The notes beneath the pieces were generated by a model. It had not been told where the DNA came from. It did not search any database and saw nothing but the letters and a program-made list of their open reading frames with translations. Below, piece by piece: positions 34,884 to 43,292 of a DNA stretch of 64,000 nucleotides. Position numbers and translations under genes: made by a program. Positions within the stretch are counted from its first letter, which is position 1; each line of letters opens with the position of its first letter. Source of the DNA: Salinibaculum sp. SYNS191 (lineage in GTDB: Archaea > Halobacteriota > Halobacteria > Halobacteriales > Haloarculaceae); contig NZ_CP147838.1 of assembly GCF_037338445.1 (NCBI RefSeq), positions 2,232,001 through 2,296,000 on the forward strand, read 5' to 3'.

Positions 34884-35267
34884 TCACGACAGCGCCGGGA
34901 GCGGCACGACGACGACCGGCCACTCGCCCGCGGCCAGCAGCGCCCGCACCGTCTCCCCCGGCGGGTCGCCGCTGCTCTCCGGGTCGCCGCGCCGTGGGCC
35001 GACGAGTACCTCGTCGACGTCGCGCTCGGCAGCGACCGCCCGAATCGTCGACGCGGGCTCGCCCTCGCGGACCAGCGTCTCGACGGCCGGGGTCACCAGC
35101 CGCGTCCGCGCGACGTTCGTCGCGTCGCCCGGGTCCCGCGCGTCGAGTCCTGGCTCGGCCACCGCGAGCACCGTCACCCTGTCGTCGCCGCCGAGTCGCC
35201 CCTGGAGGTAGTCACAGGCCGCCGCTGTCGTGTGGACCGACGCCGCGGCCACGAGCACGTGCGTCAT
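34884..35267 (-). CDS. Universal stress protein-like
   Basis: A 127-aa protein starting MTHVLVAAASVHTTAAACDYLQ, with VTVLAVAEPG and the C-terminal EVLVGPRRG...GETVRALLAAGEWPVVVVPLPA typical of the Usp fold. The ATP-binding glycine pattern is partly degenerate. The in-frame extension to 35768 is a shadow of the DUF123 gene on the other strand. Confidence 0.8.
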   Translation of the reverse strand: MTHVLVAAASVHTTAAACDYLQGRLGGDDRVTVLAVAEPGLDARDPGDATNVARTRLVTPAVETLVREGEPASTIRAVAAERDVDEVLVGPRRGDPESSGDPPGETVRALLAAGEWPVVVVPLPALS

Positions 35268-35354
35268 AGCTCCCCGTTCGCGTACCGGCTGGATACGCCT
35301 TTCCACCGGAACGGTATCCAAACATCTATGTGCGCACTCGGTTACGTTCCGATA

Positions 35355-35813
35355 GTGACAGGCGATACCGTGGCGGTCGGTGGCACGTACACGCTCCTGG
35401 TGGAGGTGCTGGAACCGGCGACCGTCGAGGTGGGTGCCCTCGGCGAGCGTTCGTTCGACCCGGGGTGGTACGCCTACACGGGGAGCGCGCTCGGCCCCGG
35501 CGGCTTCTCGCGGGTCGACCGCCACCGGGAACTGGCCGCCGGCGAGCGCGACACCCGTCACTGGCACGTCGATTACCTGCTCGGACACCCGGCCGCGGAC
35601 ATCGACACGGTCGTCGACTCCCGCGGTGCCGACATCGAGTGTGCCGTCGCGGCCGCCGTCGACGGCGACCCCGTCGCGGCCTTTGGCGCTTCGGACTGCG
35701 ACTGTGGCTCGCACCTCCACTACGCGCCACAGCGCGCTCACCTGCTCGACTCCGTCCGCCGCGCCCACCTGTCCTTCCGCGGCACCGACGGCGAGTGCCG
35801 GTCCCGCGGCTGA
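35355..35813 (+). CDS. DUF123 / GIY-YIG-like nuclease family protein
   Basis: A 152-aa protein. GTYTLLVEVLEPATVEVGALGERSFDPGWYAYTGSALGPGGFSRVDRH is the DUF123 core, with GWYAYTGS standing for the GIY-YIG element. HWHVDYLL and SDCDCGSHLHY follow. Some DUF123 domains are fused to endonuclease III. This one stands alone. GTG at 35355 (VTGDTVAVGGTYTLL) gives the usual family N-terminus. An in-frame ATG at 35328 (MCALGYVPI) would add nine residues and cannot be excluded. Confidence 0.78.
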   Translation: MTGDTVAVGGTYTLLVEVLEPATVEVGALGERSFDPGWYAYTGSALGPGGFSRVDRHRELAAGERDTRHWHVDYLLGHPAADIDTVVDSRGADIECAVAAAVDGDPVAAFGASDCDCGSHLHYAPQRAHLLDSVRRAHLSFRGTDGECRSRG

Positions 35814-35966
35814 CCGCCGGGCCGGTCGTCAGAACTCCCCGGCGCGCCCCAGTGACTCGGCCGCCACGGACGTCGCCCGGACTGGAAAGGTATTTTATCG
35901 ACGGTCGGCTAGTGTGTCTATCCGTTCAGCCGAACACGTGACGATACTGACAGCGGGTGACAGCCG

Positions 35967-36776
35967 ATGACGGGGCGCATTCTCGTCGCCGGCGACGTTC
36001 ACCTGGGCTCCGAACACGCGGACGTCGACGCCTTCAATAGCTTCCTCCAGGCACAGTCCCGGAACCAGCACTCGGTGGACCACCTGGTCCTGCTGGGCGA
36101 CGTCTGGGACCTCATCCGCCGGGACCCCTTCGGCGTGGCCTGGGAGACGAGCGAGACGATTACCCACCTCAAACGCCTGGCGAGCGAGGTCCCGGTTCAC
36201 TTCGTCTTCGGCAACCACGACACCCATCTCCGCCATCTCGACCGGACGCTGTACGACGTCGAGTTCCGGAACGAACTCGTCCTCGGGAGCGGCGACCACG
36301 ACATCCGATTCTGCCACGGGGAAGCGTTCGACCGCTTCCAGTCGGACGCGCTCTCGAAGCACCTCTCCGGGCCGGGCGACCGGGGCGACATCGACCCGAC
36401 GAGGGGTCTGAAGGACCCGGTGGTCGCCTGGGGGCGCGAACTGGTCCAGACGCAGAAACGCCGCCTCAAGCGAGCGCGGACGAGCGTCTTGTCGGGCGAC
36501 GACGACGGTGAGGTGTATCCGCGCCGCGAGCGCCGCGCTCACGCCTACCTCGACGCCGTCCCGGAGGACAAACTCGTCTACGGCCACACCCACCGGCCGT
36601 ACGTCCGGCCGGACAACGCCGTGGCGAACCCGGGCACGTGGAAGGCGAGCGCCCCCGACTCCAACACCTACCTCGTCATCGACGACGGCGCGATTGCCCT
36701 CTACCGACACGTCGTCTCCGGCCCCGACGAACCCGTCAACGCGGGCGCTGCGGCCGCCGTCCCGGCCGACGACTGA
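35967..36776 (+). CDS. Metallophosphoesterase (LpxH/UDP-diacylglucosamine hydrolase-like)
   Basis: A 269-aa calcineurin-like protein: GDVHLGSEHADVDAFNSFL, LGDVWDLIRRDPFG, GNHDTHL, ICHGEAFD-like FCHGE and YGHTHRPYV supply the metal-binding Asp, His and Asn residues in order. The spacing resembles LpxH-like hydrolases. Lipid A is absent from archaea, so the substrate is different. TATA-like GTATTTTATC (35888-35897) lies about 75 nt upstream, suggesting a short leader. Confidence 0.88.
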   Translation: MTGRILVAGDVHLGSEHADVDAFNSFLQAQSRNQHSVDHLVLLGDVWDLIRRDPFGVAWETSETITHLKRLASEVPVHFVFGNHDTHLRHLDRTLYDVEFRNELVLGSGDHDIRFCHGEAFDRFQSDALSKHLSGPGDRGDIDPTRGLKDPVVAWGRELVQTQKRRLKRARTSVLSGDDDGEVYPRRERRAHAYLDAVPEDKLVYGHTHRPYVRPDNAVANPGTWKASAPDSNTYLVIDDGAIALYRHVVSGPDEPVNAGAAAAVPADD

Positions 36777-36929
36777 CCCGGTCGCACTCCCCGTTCCCGC
36801 CGGCCGGTCACCGACGTCTCCGGCCCGCGACGCTACAGCCATCCAGCGGTCGCGCCGGTTCGACCGACGACATGGTTAACTGTCGGCTGGACGTACGCTA
36901 GGGGACAACGGAGTACGAAGTGTCACTCG

Positions 36930-37577
36930 ATGGTCGAACACGAACTCTTCGATAACCGCCTCACCGAACGGCTCGTCGCCGACGCGGTCTCCCGCCTGTT
37001 CGAGGCGGACGGGACCGTCTACCTGGCGACTGGGTATCTCACCTGGTCCGGCTACCTCGCGCTCCGGGACCCGCTCACGGAGTTTCTCTACCGGAATCCG
37101 GAGAACCGACTCGTGGTCGTCGTCTCGACGGGTGCCGACCAGTTCTCCCGCCTGGTGGCGAACGCCCTCTGGGAGCACGAGCAGGCCGACCGCATCCGCC
37201 TTCTGACCTACCGTGACGGGTTCATCCACCCGAAGCTCTACCTCCGCGACGGCCCGGAGCCGGCGCTGGTCATGGGGTCGGCGAACCTGACCTGGGACGG
37301 CCTCGGGAAGAACCTCGAACTGGCCTTCTACTACGCCCCGGACGACAGCGACGACCGGATATACCAGGACTACCTCCGCTGGATGGTCGCGTTCGTCGGG
37401 GAGTCCACCCCGGTCACCGCTCGCGACCTCTCGCGGCGGGTCCGTCTCCGCCGGACGCTCGACACCTGGGGCTCCAAGGGCCGCATCAACCTGCCGACGA
37501 TGATTCGCGGGGCGCTCCCCTTCGGCCGTCGCCAGCCCTCAATCGACGCGCCTCTGTCTCTAGAGGACGACTCGTAG
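36930..37577 (+). CDS. Phospholipase D-like protein, single HKD motif
   Basis: A 215-aa protein with one PLD motif: HPKLYL (His100, Lys102) followed by MGSANLTWDGLGKNLEL. Single-motif PLD proteins usually dimerise to make one active site, and many act as nucleases or are attached to helicase/restriction systems. Here it stands alone, with no helicase or methylase next to it. Function unknown. The 153 nt before it contain only a weak promoter. Confidence 0.8.
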   Translation: MVEHELFDNRLTERLVADAVSRLFEADGTVYLATGYLTWSGYLALRDPLTEFLYRNPENRLVVVVSTGADQFSRLVANALWEHEQADRIRLLTYRDGFIHPKLYLRDGPEPALVMGSANLTWDGLGKNLELAFYYAPDDSDDRIYQDYLRWMVAFVGESTPVTARDLSRRVRLRRTLDTWGSKGRINLPTMIRGALPFGRRQPSIDAPLSLEDDS

Positions 37578-37796
37578 CCACCCGCCGGGCGAGTCCTTAC
37601 CCTGGAAAGCCGGGCCTGTCTTCACGCTGTGACAGCTTACCGGGTGAGCGATTGCCGCTCGTGGTCGCCCCGCCGCTCACCGACTGCGCGTGACGGCCGT
37701 AAGCCCGGCCAACCGACGCACCGCTCTGCCGTCCAGTGGTCCCAACCGGGCGAACGGAACGCTCATATTACCCGCCGTGTTGCGCAGACCAAGGCA

Positions 37797-38171
37797 ATGA
37801 AACAGTGTCCGTACCCCGACTGCGCGTGGCAGGCAATCGCGCCGTCGACGGAGGGTGCACGGCAGGCGTACATGACCCACGTCGTCGACGAGCACCTCCT
37901 GGCGACCGATGCGATATCCGTCGACCCGTTCGAAGCGCCCCCGGGTCACACCTCGGACCCGCGCTCGCACGACACGGCGCAGGTCGTCATCGTCTTCGAG
38001 GGCGAACTCGTCTTGCACACCGAGGACGCCTCGGTCGAGCTGTCGACCAGCGATTCGATGCGCATCGACGCCGGGGAGTCACACTACAGCGAGAACCCCG
38101 GCGACCGACCGTGTGTCGGCCTTCGCGTGTCTACCCCCGGTCCCGAGTTCTCGGGCGGCATCCCCGGGTAG
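37797..38171 (+). CDS. C2H2 zinc-finger plus cupin-like protein
   Basis: A 124-aa protein starting MKQCPYPDCAWQAI. Cys4, Cys9, His28 and His33 form a C-x4-C-x18-H-x4-H finger. The rest is cupin-like: AQVVIVFEGELVLHTEDASVELSTSDSMRIDAGESHYSENPGDRP. The start at 37797 lies about 30 nt below CATATTAC (37764-37771), and upstream in-frame translation is Arg-rich and rejected. A zinc finger joined to a cupin in so small a protein is unusual. Function unknown. Confidence 0.75.
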   Translation: MKQCPYPDCAWQAIAPSTEGARQAYMTHVVDEHLLATDAISVDPFEAPPGHTSDPRSHDTAQVVIVFEGELVLHTEDASVELSTSDSMRIDAGESHYSENPGDRPCVGLRVSTPGPEFSGGIPG

Positions 38172-38246
38172 CGCCCGCCCTGGTGGGGAGGCCGGTAAGG
38201 TCCACCTTCTTTTTGTCGAACGGGTCGCGGTATCGTCACGGTTCGA

Positions 38247-39833
38247 ATGGCCCGATATCCCGTGCGACTCGTGCGCGTCGTCCGCGAGTTCCTCCCGTTC
38301 GTCCTCACGGCCCTGCGAGACCGCCGTCGGTTCCTCGTCGTCGGCGGGTCGCGAACCGTCACGGAGTCCGAGCAACGAGCACGGGCCCAGGACGTGCGCC
38401 AGACACTGCTCGACCTCGGACCGACGTTCGTCAAAATCGGGCAGGTCCTCTCGACGCGGCCCGACATCGTTCCGCCCGTCTACGCCGAGGAGTTCGCGAT
38501 GCTCCAGGACGCAATCCCGCCGGGACCGTTCGGCGAGATGGACCCGGCGGCCGTCCCGGGGCTGGACCTGGACGAGTTCGAGCGGTTCGACACGGACCCG
38601 GTCGCCGGCGGCTCGCTCGCACAGGTGTACGAGGCGCGCTATCGCGGCCAGCGCGTCGCGGTCAAGGTTCGCCGGCCGGGCGTCGTGGACTTAGTCGAGA
38701 CCGACCTCCGGGTGCTCGACCGGCTCATCCCCGTCATCGCGAGGTTCGCCCCGCGACGGCACCGATTCTCGCTGCGGAACCTGGCCGACGACTTCCAGAC
38801 CATCATCCTCGAAGAACTCGACTTCGAGCGGGAGGGGCGGGTGATGGCGGAGATACGCGAGAACTTCGCGGACGACGAGACCGTCGTGACGCCGCGCCGG
38901 ATTCCCGCCGTCTCCTCGGAGAGCGTCCTCGCGATGACGTTCGTCGAGAGCACCAAGATTACCGACACGGAGGCGCTCCGGCGTGCCGGGTTCGACCCGA
39001 AAGACGCCGCCCGGAAGGTGGCGAACGCCTACTTCACGATGGGTATCGACCACGGGCTCTTCCACGGCGACCCGCACCCGGGGAACCTCGGCCTGGACCG
39101 GCGCGGCCGGGTCGTCATCTACGACTTCGGGATGACCGGCCGGTTCACCCCCGAGATGCAGGAGGCGATTCTCGACCTCTATCTCGCCGCCGTCCGGCGG
39201 GACGTCGACACGATCATCGACACGCTGATCGACCTCGGGGCGCTCGACCCCGCCGTCGACCGCGCGTCGATCGCCTACGTCCTCCGGCTCGTCATCGCGG
39301 ACCTGGAGGGCCGCGGGGTCACCGACTGGCGCGACATCATCGAGGAGGCGATGGCGGTGCTCCAGTCGTTCCCGTTTCGCATCCCGCCGGACCTCATGCT
39401 GGTCATCCGCGTCGGGACCGTCGGCGAGGGGACGCTGCGCCAGATAGACCCGGAGTTCGACTTCATCGCCGCCGCGCGGGAGTTTCTCGCGGCCCACGGC
39501 TACCTGGGGCGGGGCGTCGAGGGACTCACGCGGGAGCTACGGGACGATGCGCTCGCCTCGGCGCAGTCCGCCGTCAGGCTCCCGGCGGCGCTGGAGACGG
39601 TGCTCGACCAGCTCGCCCGCGGCGAACTCTCCATCCAGGGGCTGGACCTCCAGGCCCCGCTCGTCGCCATCGGGCGGGTGCTCGCGTACGCCATCATCAC
39701 CGCCGCCTGGGTCGTCGGCTCGTCGATTCTCACCGACACCAGCCCCGTCTTCGGGGCCATCGGCTACGCCATCGCGACGTTCATGACGGTCCTGTTTTTG
39801 CTTTCCGTCCGGAACGCACGCCGCGCGGGCTGA
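38247..39833 (+). CDS. ABC1/UbiB family atypical protein kinase-like
   Basis: A 528-aa membrane-associated protein: KxGQ-type motif FVKIGQVLSTRPDIVP, the nucleotide loop GGSLAQVYEAR, LDFEREG, HGDPHPGNLG (catalytic loop) and IYDFGMTGR (metal loop). Two C-terminal TM helices (IITAAWVVGSSILTDTSPVFG and AIATFMTVLFLLSVRN). In bacteria and eukaryotes UbiB/COQ8 supports quinone synthesis; a similar role in menaquinone or lipid metabolism is plausible. Confidence 0.93.
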   Translation: MARYPVRLVRVVREFLPFVLTALRDRRRFLVVGGSRTVTESEQRARAQDVRQTLLDLGPTFVKIGQVLSTRPDIVPPVYAEEFAMLQDAIPPGPFGEMDPAAVPGLDLDEFERFDTDPVAGGSLAQVYEARYRGQRVAVKVRRPGVVDLVETDLRVLDRLIPVIARFAPRRHRFSLRNLADDFQTIILEELDFEREGRVMAEIRENFADDETVVTPRRIPAVSSESVLAMTFVESTKITDTEALRRAGFDPKDAARKVANAYFTMGIDHGLFHGDPHPGNLGLDRRGRVVIYDFGMTGRFTPEMQEAILDLYLAAVRRDVDTIIDTLIDLGALDPAVDRASIAYVLRLVIADLEGRGVTDWRDIIEEAMAVLQSFPFRIPPDLMLVIRVGTVGEGTLRQIDPEFDFIAAAREFLAAHGYLGRGVEGLTRELRDDALASAQSAVRLPAALETVLDQLARGELSIQGLDLQAPLVAIGRVLAYAIITAAWVVGSSILTDTSPVFGAIGYAIATFMTVLFLLSVRNARRAG

Positions 39834-39860
39834 GAACGGGTCGTCGCCGCCCCCTACTCC

Positions 39861-40808
39861 TCACTGCTGTCCCGTCTCGCTGTCCTGCTTGCGCTCGTCC
39901 CGCGGGGACCCGCCCGTCAGTGGACTTCGCCGCCAGTAGAGGGCGGCGAGCAACGAGGTGCCGATCATAATCGTCGTGAACGCGAGGATGGTCTCGTCCG
40001 CGTTCGACCCGGGGAACGCACCCGTCGCGATGAACAGCGCGATGTTCACGTTGCGGCCGGCCGTCCCGAGCGCGAGTAGGCGCCGGTTCTGCGCCGTCGG
40101 ACCGCCGATGAGCCACCCGATTTCGATGGACGCGAACACGAAAAGCGCCATCACCAGCAGTATCCCGGTCCCGGCCAGCCCCGTGAACACGCGCACTGTC
40201 CTGCCGAGGTCCAGGAACGCCACGATAGCCAGCGCCACGAGCAACGCCGCGTTCGCCAGGATGACGAGCCGCTTCCGGAGCGCGTTCGCCAGCGCCGGTC
40301 GCCGACTTCGCACGAGGGCGCCGGCGACGAGCGGTATCACGAGCACGACCAGCAACGGGACGATGAACCGCCACGCCGGGAACACGAGTTCGATCTGGAG
40401 GACGGTCAGTGCGGCGGCGACCAGCAACGGCACGGTCAGCGTGGCGACGAGGGTCAGGGCGGCGGTCAGACGGACGGCCTCGTGGGAGTTCTCGCCCGCC
40501 AGGGCGGCGAACTGCGGGATGAAGGGCGCACCCGGAGCGATGGCGACGAGGAGGAGGGCGACGAGACTCGGGTCCGGGAGGTTGAACAGGATCCCCAGCA
40601 GGACCGCGAACAGCGGGACAGCGAGCAGGTTCGCGAGAATCCACCGCGCGACGAGGTTCGACTCGCGGATGGTCCTGCGGACGTCCCCCTGCGTCAACTG
40701 GGTCCCCATCGCGGCCATCATGGCGACCAGGGAGACGGCCACGAGGGTCCCCTGGAGGCTGGTGAGCGCGGTGAGCACCGCATCGACGTCGACCACGCCC
40801 GCCTGCAC
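39861..40808 (-). CDS. BASS family transporter, bile acid:Na+ symporter-like
   Basis: A 315-aa membrane protein with about nine TM helices. LVAMMAAMGTQLTQGDVRRTI, NLLAVPLFAVLLG, IAPGAPFIPQFAALA and GTAGRNVNIALFIATG are BASS-like conserved helices. It transports an organic anion with Na+ (family knowledge); substrate unknown. It is paralogous to and downstream of the gene at 40906-41787, 97 nt away on the same strand. Confidence 0.82.
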   Translation of the reverse strand: MQAGVVDVDAVLTALTSLQGTLVAVSLVAMMAAMGTQLTQGDVRRTIRESNLVARWILANLLAVPLFAVLLGILFNLPDPSLVALLLVAIAPGAPFIPQFAALAGENSHEAVRLTAALTLVATLTVPLLVAAALTVLQIELVFPAWRFIVPLLVVLVIPLVAGALVRSRRPALANALRKRLVILANAALLVALAIVAFLDLGRTVRVFTGLAGTGILLVMALFVFASIEIGWLIGGPTAQNRRLLALGTAGRNVNIALFIATGAFPGSNADETILAFTTIMIGTSLLAALYWRRSPLTGGSPRDERKQDSETGQQ

Positions 40809-40905
40809 GGGTGCTCACCGCCCGGCGTGAGTCGACGTCGTGCAGTTGCAGACTGGTATGGCAGTGACGCGTCGCGTCTCCCGACAGCACTCCGGCACGG
40901 ACCCG

Positions 40906-41787
40906 TCAGTCGTCATAGGTCGCCTCCTCGGCGCTCGGGACGGCCTCGGGCCGCTGGCTGCGTTTCCCGAGTTCGCCGGCGACGACGATGAGCAGTCCCA
41001 TCAGCGTCGCGCCCACGACGAGCATCACGACGACGTTCGGGTCGTCGAAGTTCGCCGCGCCGACGACGAGCGCCGCCGAGACGTTCCGCTGGGCGGTTCC
41101 GAGCCCGAGTACCGGTCTGGTGTCGGTTCCGGGACCGCCAAGCACCCACCCGAGGACCAGCGACCCGACGATGAGCACCGCGAACGCGAGGAGCGCGCCG
41201 GTCCCGACGACGCTTATCAGCGTCTGGAAGTTGAGAACCAGCATGAGCACCACCAGGAACACCAGCGCGGTCGAGGAAATCTGATTCACCGTCGGTTGCC
41301 AGGTCGCGGCCGTGTCGCCGTAGCGGGCCTTCACGAACAGGCCGATTGCCAGCGGCACGAGCATCAGGACGACGAGCGAACTGGCGATTTCCAGCGGACT
41401 CACCTGCACGCCCGGCAGGAGGAACGGGAGTACCACCGGCACGTAGGCCACCGTTACGACCATCAGCAGCACCATCAGTCCCACCCCGAAGGCAACGTCT
41501 GACTTCGCCATCTCGACGAGTTTCGGCAGGAACGGTGCGCCAGCGGCCGTCGCCAGCAGGATTAGCCCGATGGACTGCGCATCGGTGAGCGGGATGACCA
41601 GCAGAATCCCGTACGCGAGCAGCGGCACGAGGACGAAGTTGGCGACCAGGGCTTTCGCCACCAGCCGGAGGTTCCGCAACGGCTCGATAATCTGCCCGAC
41701 GGTGAGGCTCAGCCCCATCGCCAGCATGCTGGTCACGACGAAGACCAGCACCGACAGCGTGGCGAGCGATTCGAGGACGACGGCCAT
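40906..41787 (-). CDS. BASS family transporter, paralogue
   Basis: A 293-aa membrane protein: FVVTSMLAMGLSLTVGQIIEPLRNL, ATAAGAPFLPKLVEMAKSD and GLGTAQRNVSAALVVGAANF match the first/second BASS motif regions and align by eye with the downstream paralogue (APGAPFIPQFA / TAGRNVNIAL). A tandem pair could form a heterodimer or reflect recent duplication with divergence. It starts 6 nt after the stop of the DUF1214-like fragment. Confidence 0.82.
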   Translation of the reverse strand: MAVVLESLATLSVLVFVVTSMLAMGLSLTVGQIIEPLRNLRLVAKALVANFVLVPLLAYGILLVIPLTDAQSIGLILLATAAGAPFLPKLVEMAKSDVAFGVGLMVLLMVVTVAYVPVVLPFLLPGVQVSPLEIASSLVVLMLVPLAIGLFVKARYGDTAATWQPTVNQISSTALVFLVVLMLVLNFQTLISVVGTGALLAFAVLIVGSLVLGWVLGGPGTDTRPVLGLGTAQRNVSAALVVGAANFDDPNVVVMLVVGATLMGLLIVVAGELGKRSQRPEAVPSAEEATYDD

Positions 41788-41793
41788 CGTCGG

Positions 41794-41994
41794 TCACTCC
41801 CCCACGGAGACGACTTGCGGCACGGCGTCGACACCGGCGACGAGCGACCAGTGCGGGCCGGAGGCCCGGGGTGGAAAGCGAAAATTACCCCCGGGTGCCG
41901 GGAGCCAGTTCGCCGCCGCGTCGGGGTCACTCGCGTTCGCGTGCTGGGCGTGGACGACGAGTTCGATGTCGGGATTGATGTTCGTGATTGCCAT
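41794..41994 (-). pseudogene. Fragment resembling the C-terminus of DUF1254/DUF1214 proteins
   Basis: A 66-codon ORF. ANWLPAPGGNFRFPPRA matches the NWLPAP-G-F-R consensus found at the extreme C-terminus of DUF1254/DUF1214 proteins, which are normally more than 300 residues long. The preceding DIELVVHAQHANASDPDA also fits the last strand of that domain. The rest of the domain is missing upstream, so this looks like a remnant, still in frame and placed first in the BASS transcript. A functional short protein cannot be excluded. Confidence 0.5.
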
Positions 41995-42157
41995 AGTCTG
42001 GGTTCCGGTCCCTTTCCGCTGTCAGCCCTCCCGCAGACGCCTATCCATCGGCCGCTGCAGGCATTGTTATTTGTCACCAATTTTCGGTAGGCCGCACACC
42101 GCCAGTGCTACGGTCGCGTTACCTGACGCTTCGATGATGGGAACGCCTCCCCGGCAG

Positions 42158-43168
42158 TCACGGCCCCCGCTCTTCGACAAGCAGTTCGACGAGTTCCTTC
42201 GAGAGGCCGATGAGCACGGGGCCGACGAAGAGTCCGAGGAATCCGAACACGGCGACGCCGCCGAAGATACCGAGCACGAGCAGGCCGGGGTTGAGCCGCG
42301 CACCGCGTTGCATCGCCAGCGGACGGACGATGTTGTCCGACCCGCTGATGATGACACTCCCGTACACCAGCAGGCCCGCCGCCGCCGTGACGCGGCCCAC
42401 GGCGAAGAGATAGACCATCGCGGGAATCCAGACCACGGACGCGCCGATTATCGGCAGTAGCGACAGGCCGAACGTGACGACGCCCCAGAAGACGATGTTG
42501 TCGAACCCGAGGACGAGAAAGCCCAGGACCGTCAGTATCGCCTGTACCCCGGCGACGATGACGTTGCCGACCACCGCCGCCCACAGCAGGTCGTCGGTCC
42601 GGCCGAACAGTTCGTCCGTCGCCGTCCGGTCGAGCGGGGCCGCCGCCCGGAGCCAGGCGACCAGGTGGTCGCCGTCCCGCAGGAGATAGAAGAACGAAAA
42701 CAGGAAGATGAAGACCCCGACGAGGAACGCGGGGATGGCGCCGAGCGCTCCGACGATGCCCCCCACGAGACCGCCGACTCCCGTCTCGACAGCCCCGGCC
42801 AGCGGCCCGACCAGTGCCGGAAGGTCGACGTCGACCCCGACCCACTCCTGGGCGAGGGTCTCCAGGGCCCCGAAGTCAGGTCGTTCGAACCCCTGAACCA
42901 GCGACACGGCTTGCTCGACCGCGACGCCGACGATGAGGAGCAGGGGAACCAGGACGACGGCACCCGTCGCGACCATCGTCAGGACGGCGCCGACGGTCGG
43001 CCCCAGTCGCCGCGAGAGGCGCTTGCTCACTGGCTCGACGAGGTACGCCAGCAGTCCTGCCGCCAGGACGAACTGCAGGAACGGCAACACGAGGACGACA
43101 GATAGCGCCCCGACCACCAGGAGGAGCATCCTGAGGAAGGTGGTCGAGGAGTGGTCGTCGCCGAGCAT
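42158..43168 (-). CDS. AI-2E family transporter
   Basis: A 336-aa polytopic protein with about eight TM helices. LFSFFYLLRDGDHLVAWL and the C-terminal GFDNIVFWGVVTFGLSLLPIIGASVVWIPAMVYL plus DNIVRPLAMQRGARLNPGLLVLGIFGGVAVFGFLGLFVGPVLIGL are family signatures. Members export varied solutes, and some are Na+/H+ antiporters. The AI-2 link does not apply to haloarchaea as far as known. Confidence 0.9.
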   Translation of the reverse strand: MLGDDHSSTTFLRMLLLVVGALSVVLVLPFLQFVLAAGLLAYLVEPVSKRLSRRLGPTVGAVLTMVATGAVVLVPLLLIVGVAVEQAVSLVQGFERPDFGALETLAQEWVGVDVDLPALVGPLAGAVETGVGGLVGGIVGALGAIPAFLVGVFIFLFSFFYLLRDGDHLVAWLRAAAPLDRTATDELFGRTDDLLWAAVVGNVIVAGVQAILTVLGFLVLGFDNIVFWGVVTFGLSLLPIIGASVVWIPAMVYLFAVGRVTAAAGLLVYGSVIISGSDNIVRPLAMQRGARLNPGLLVLGIFGGVAVFGFLGLFVGPVLIGLSKELVELLVEERGP

Positions 43169-43292
43169 AGCAGGTGCCCCTCGCTCCTACGGCCGTCCTC
43201 GCCGGCCGGGTCGTCGCCGTGGGTGAGCCAACCCATCGTCGGCGAGCGAGCCGGTCTCCGGTTCGGTGTTGGTCATCGGTTCGGTCGGTTGG

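Noticed and set aside
32462..35269. A 935-codon open frame on the plus strand
   Set aside because: It overlaps phaC, the LOG-like gene, the GCS2-like gene and the Usp gene in other frames; the product is Arg/Pro-rich and lacks haloarchaeal acidity. High GC makes such shadow frames.
35940..35970. A ten-codon GTG frame overlapping the phosphoesterase ATG
   Set aside because: Overlap of the ATGA type is suggestive, but ten codons with no conservation evidence is too little.
43187..43276. A 29-codon minus-strand ORF beginning MTNTEPETG
   Set aside because: The end is Arg/Pro-rich, and no TATA lies at leaderless distance; not enough evidence for a gene.
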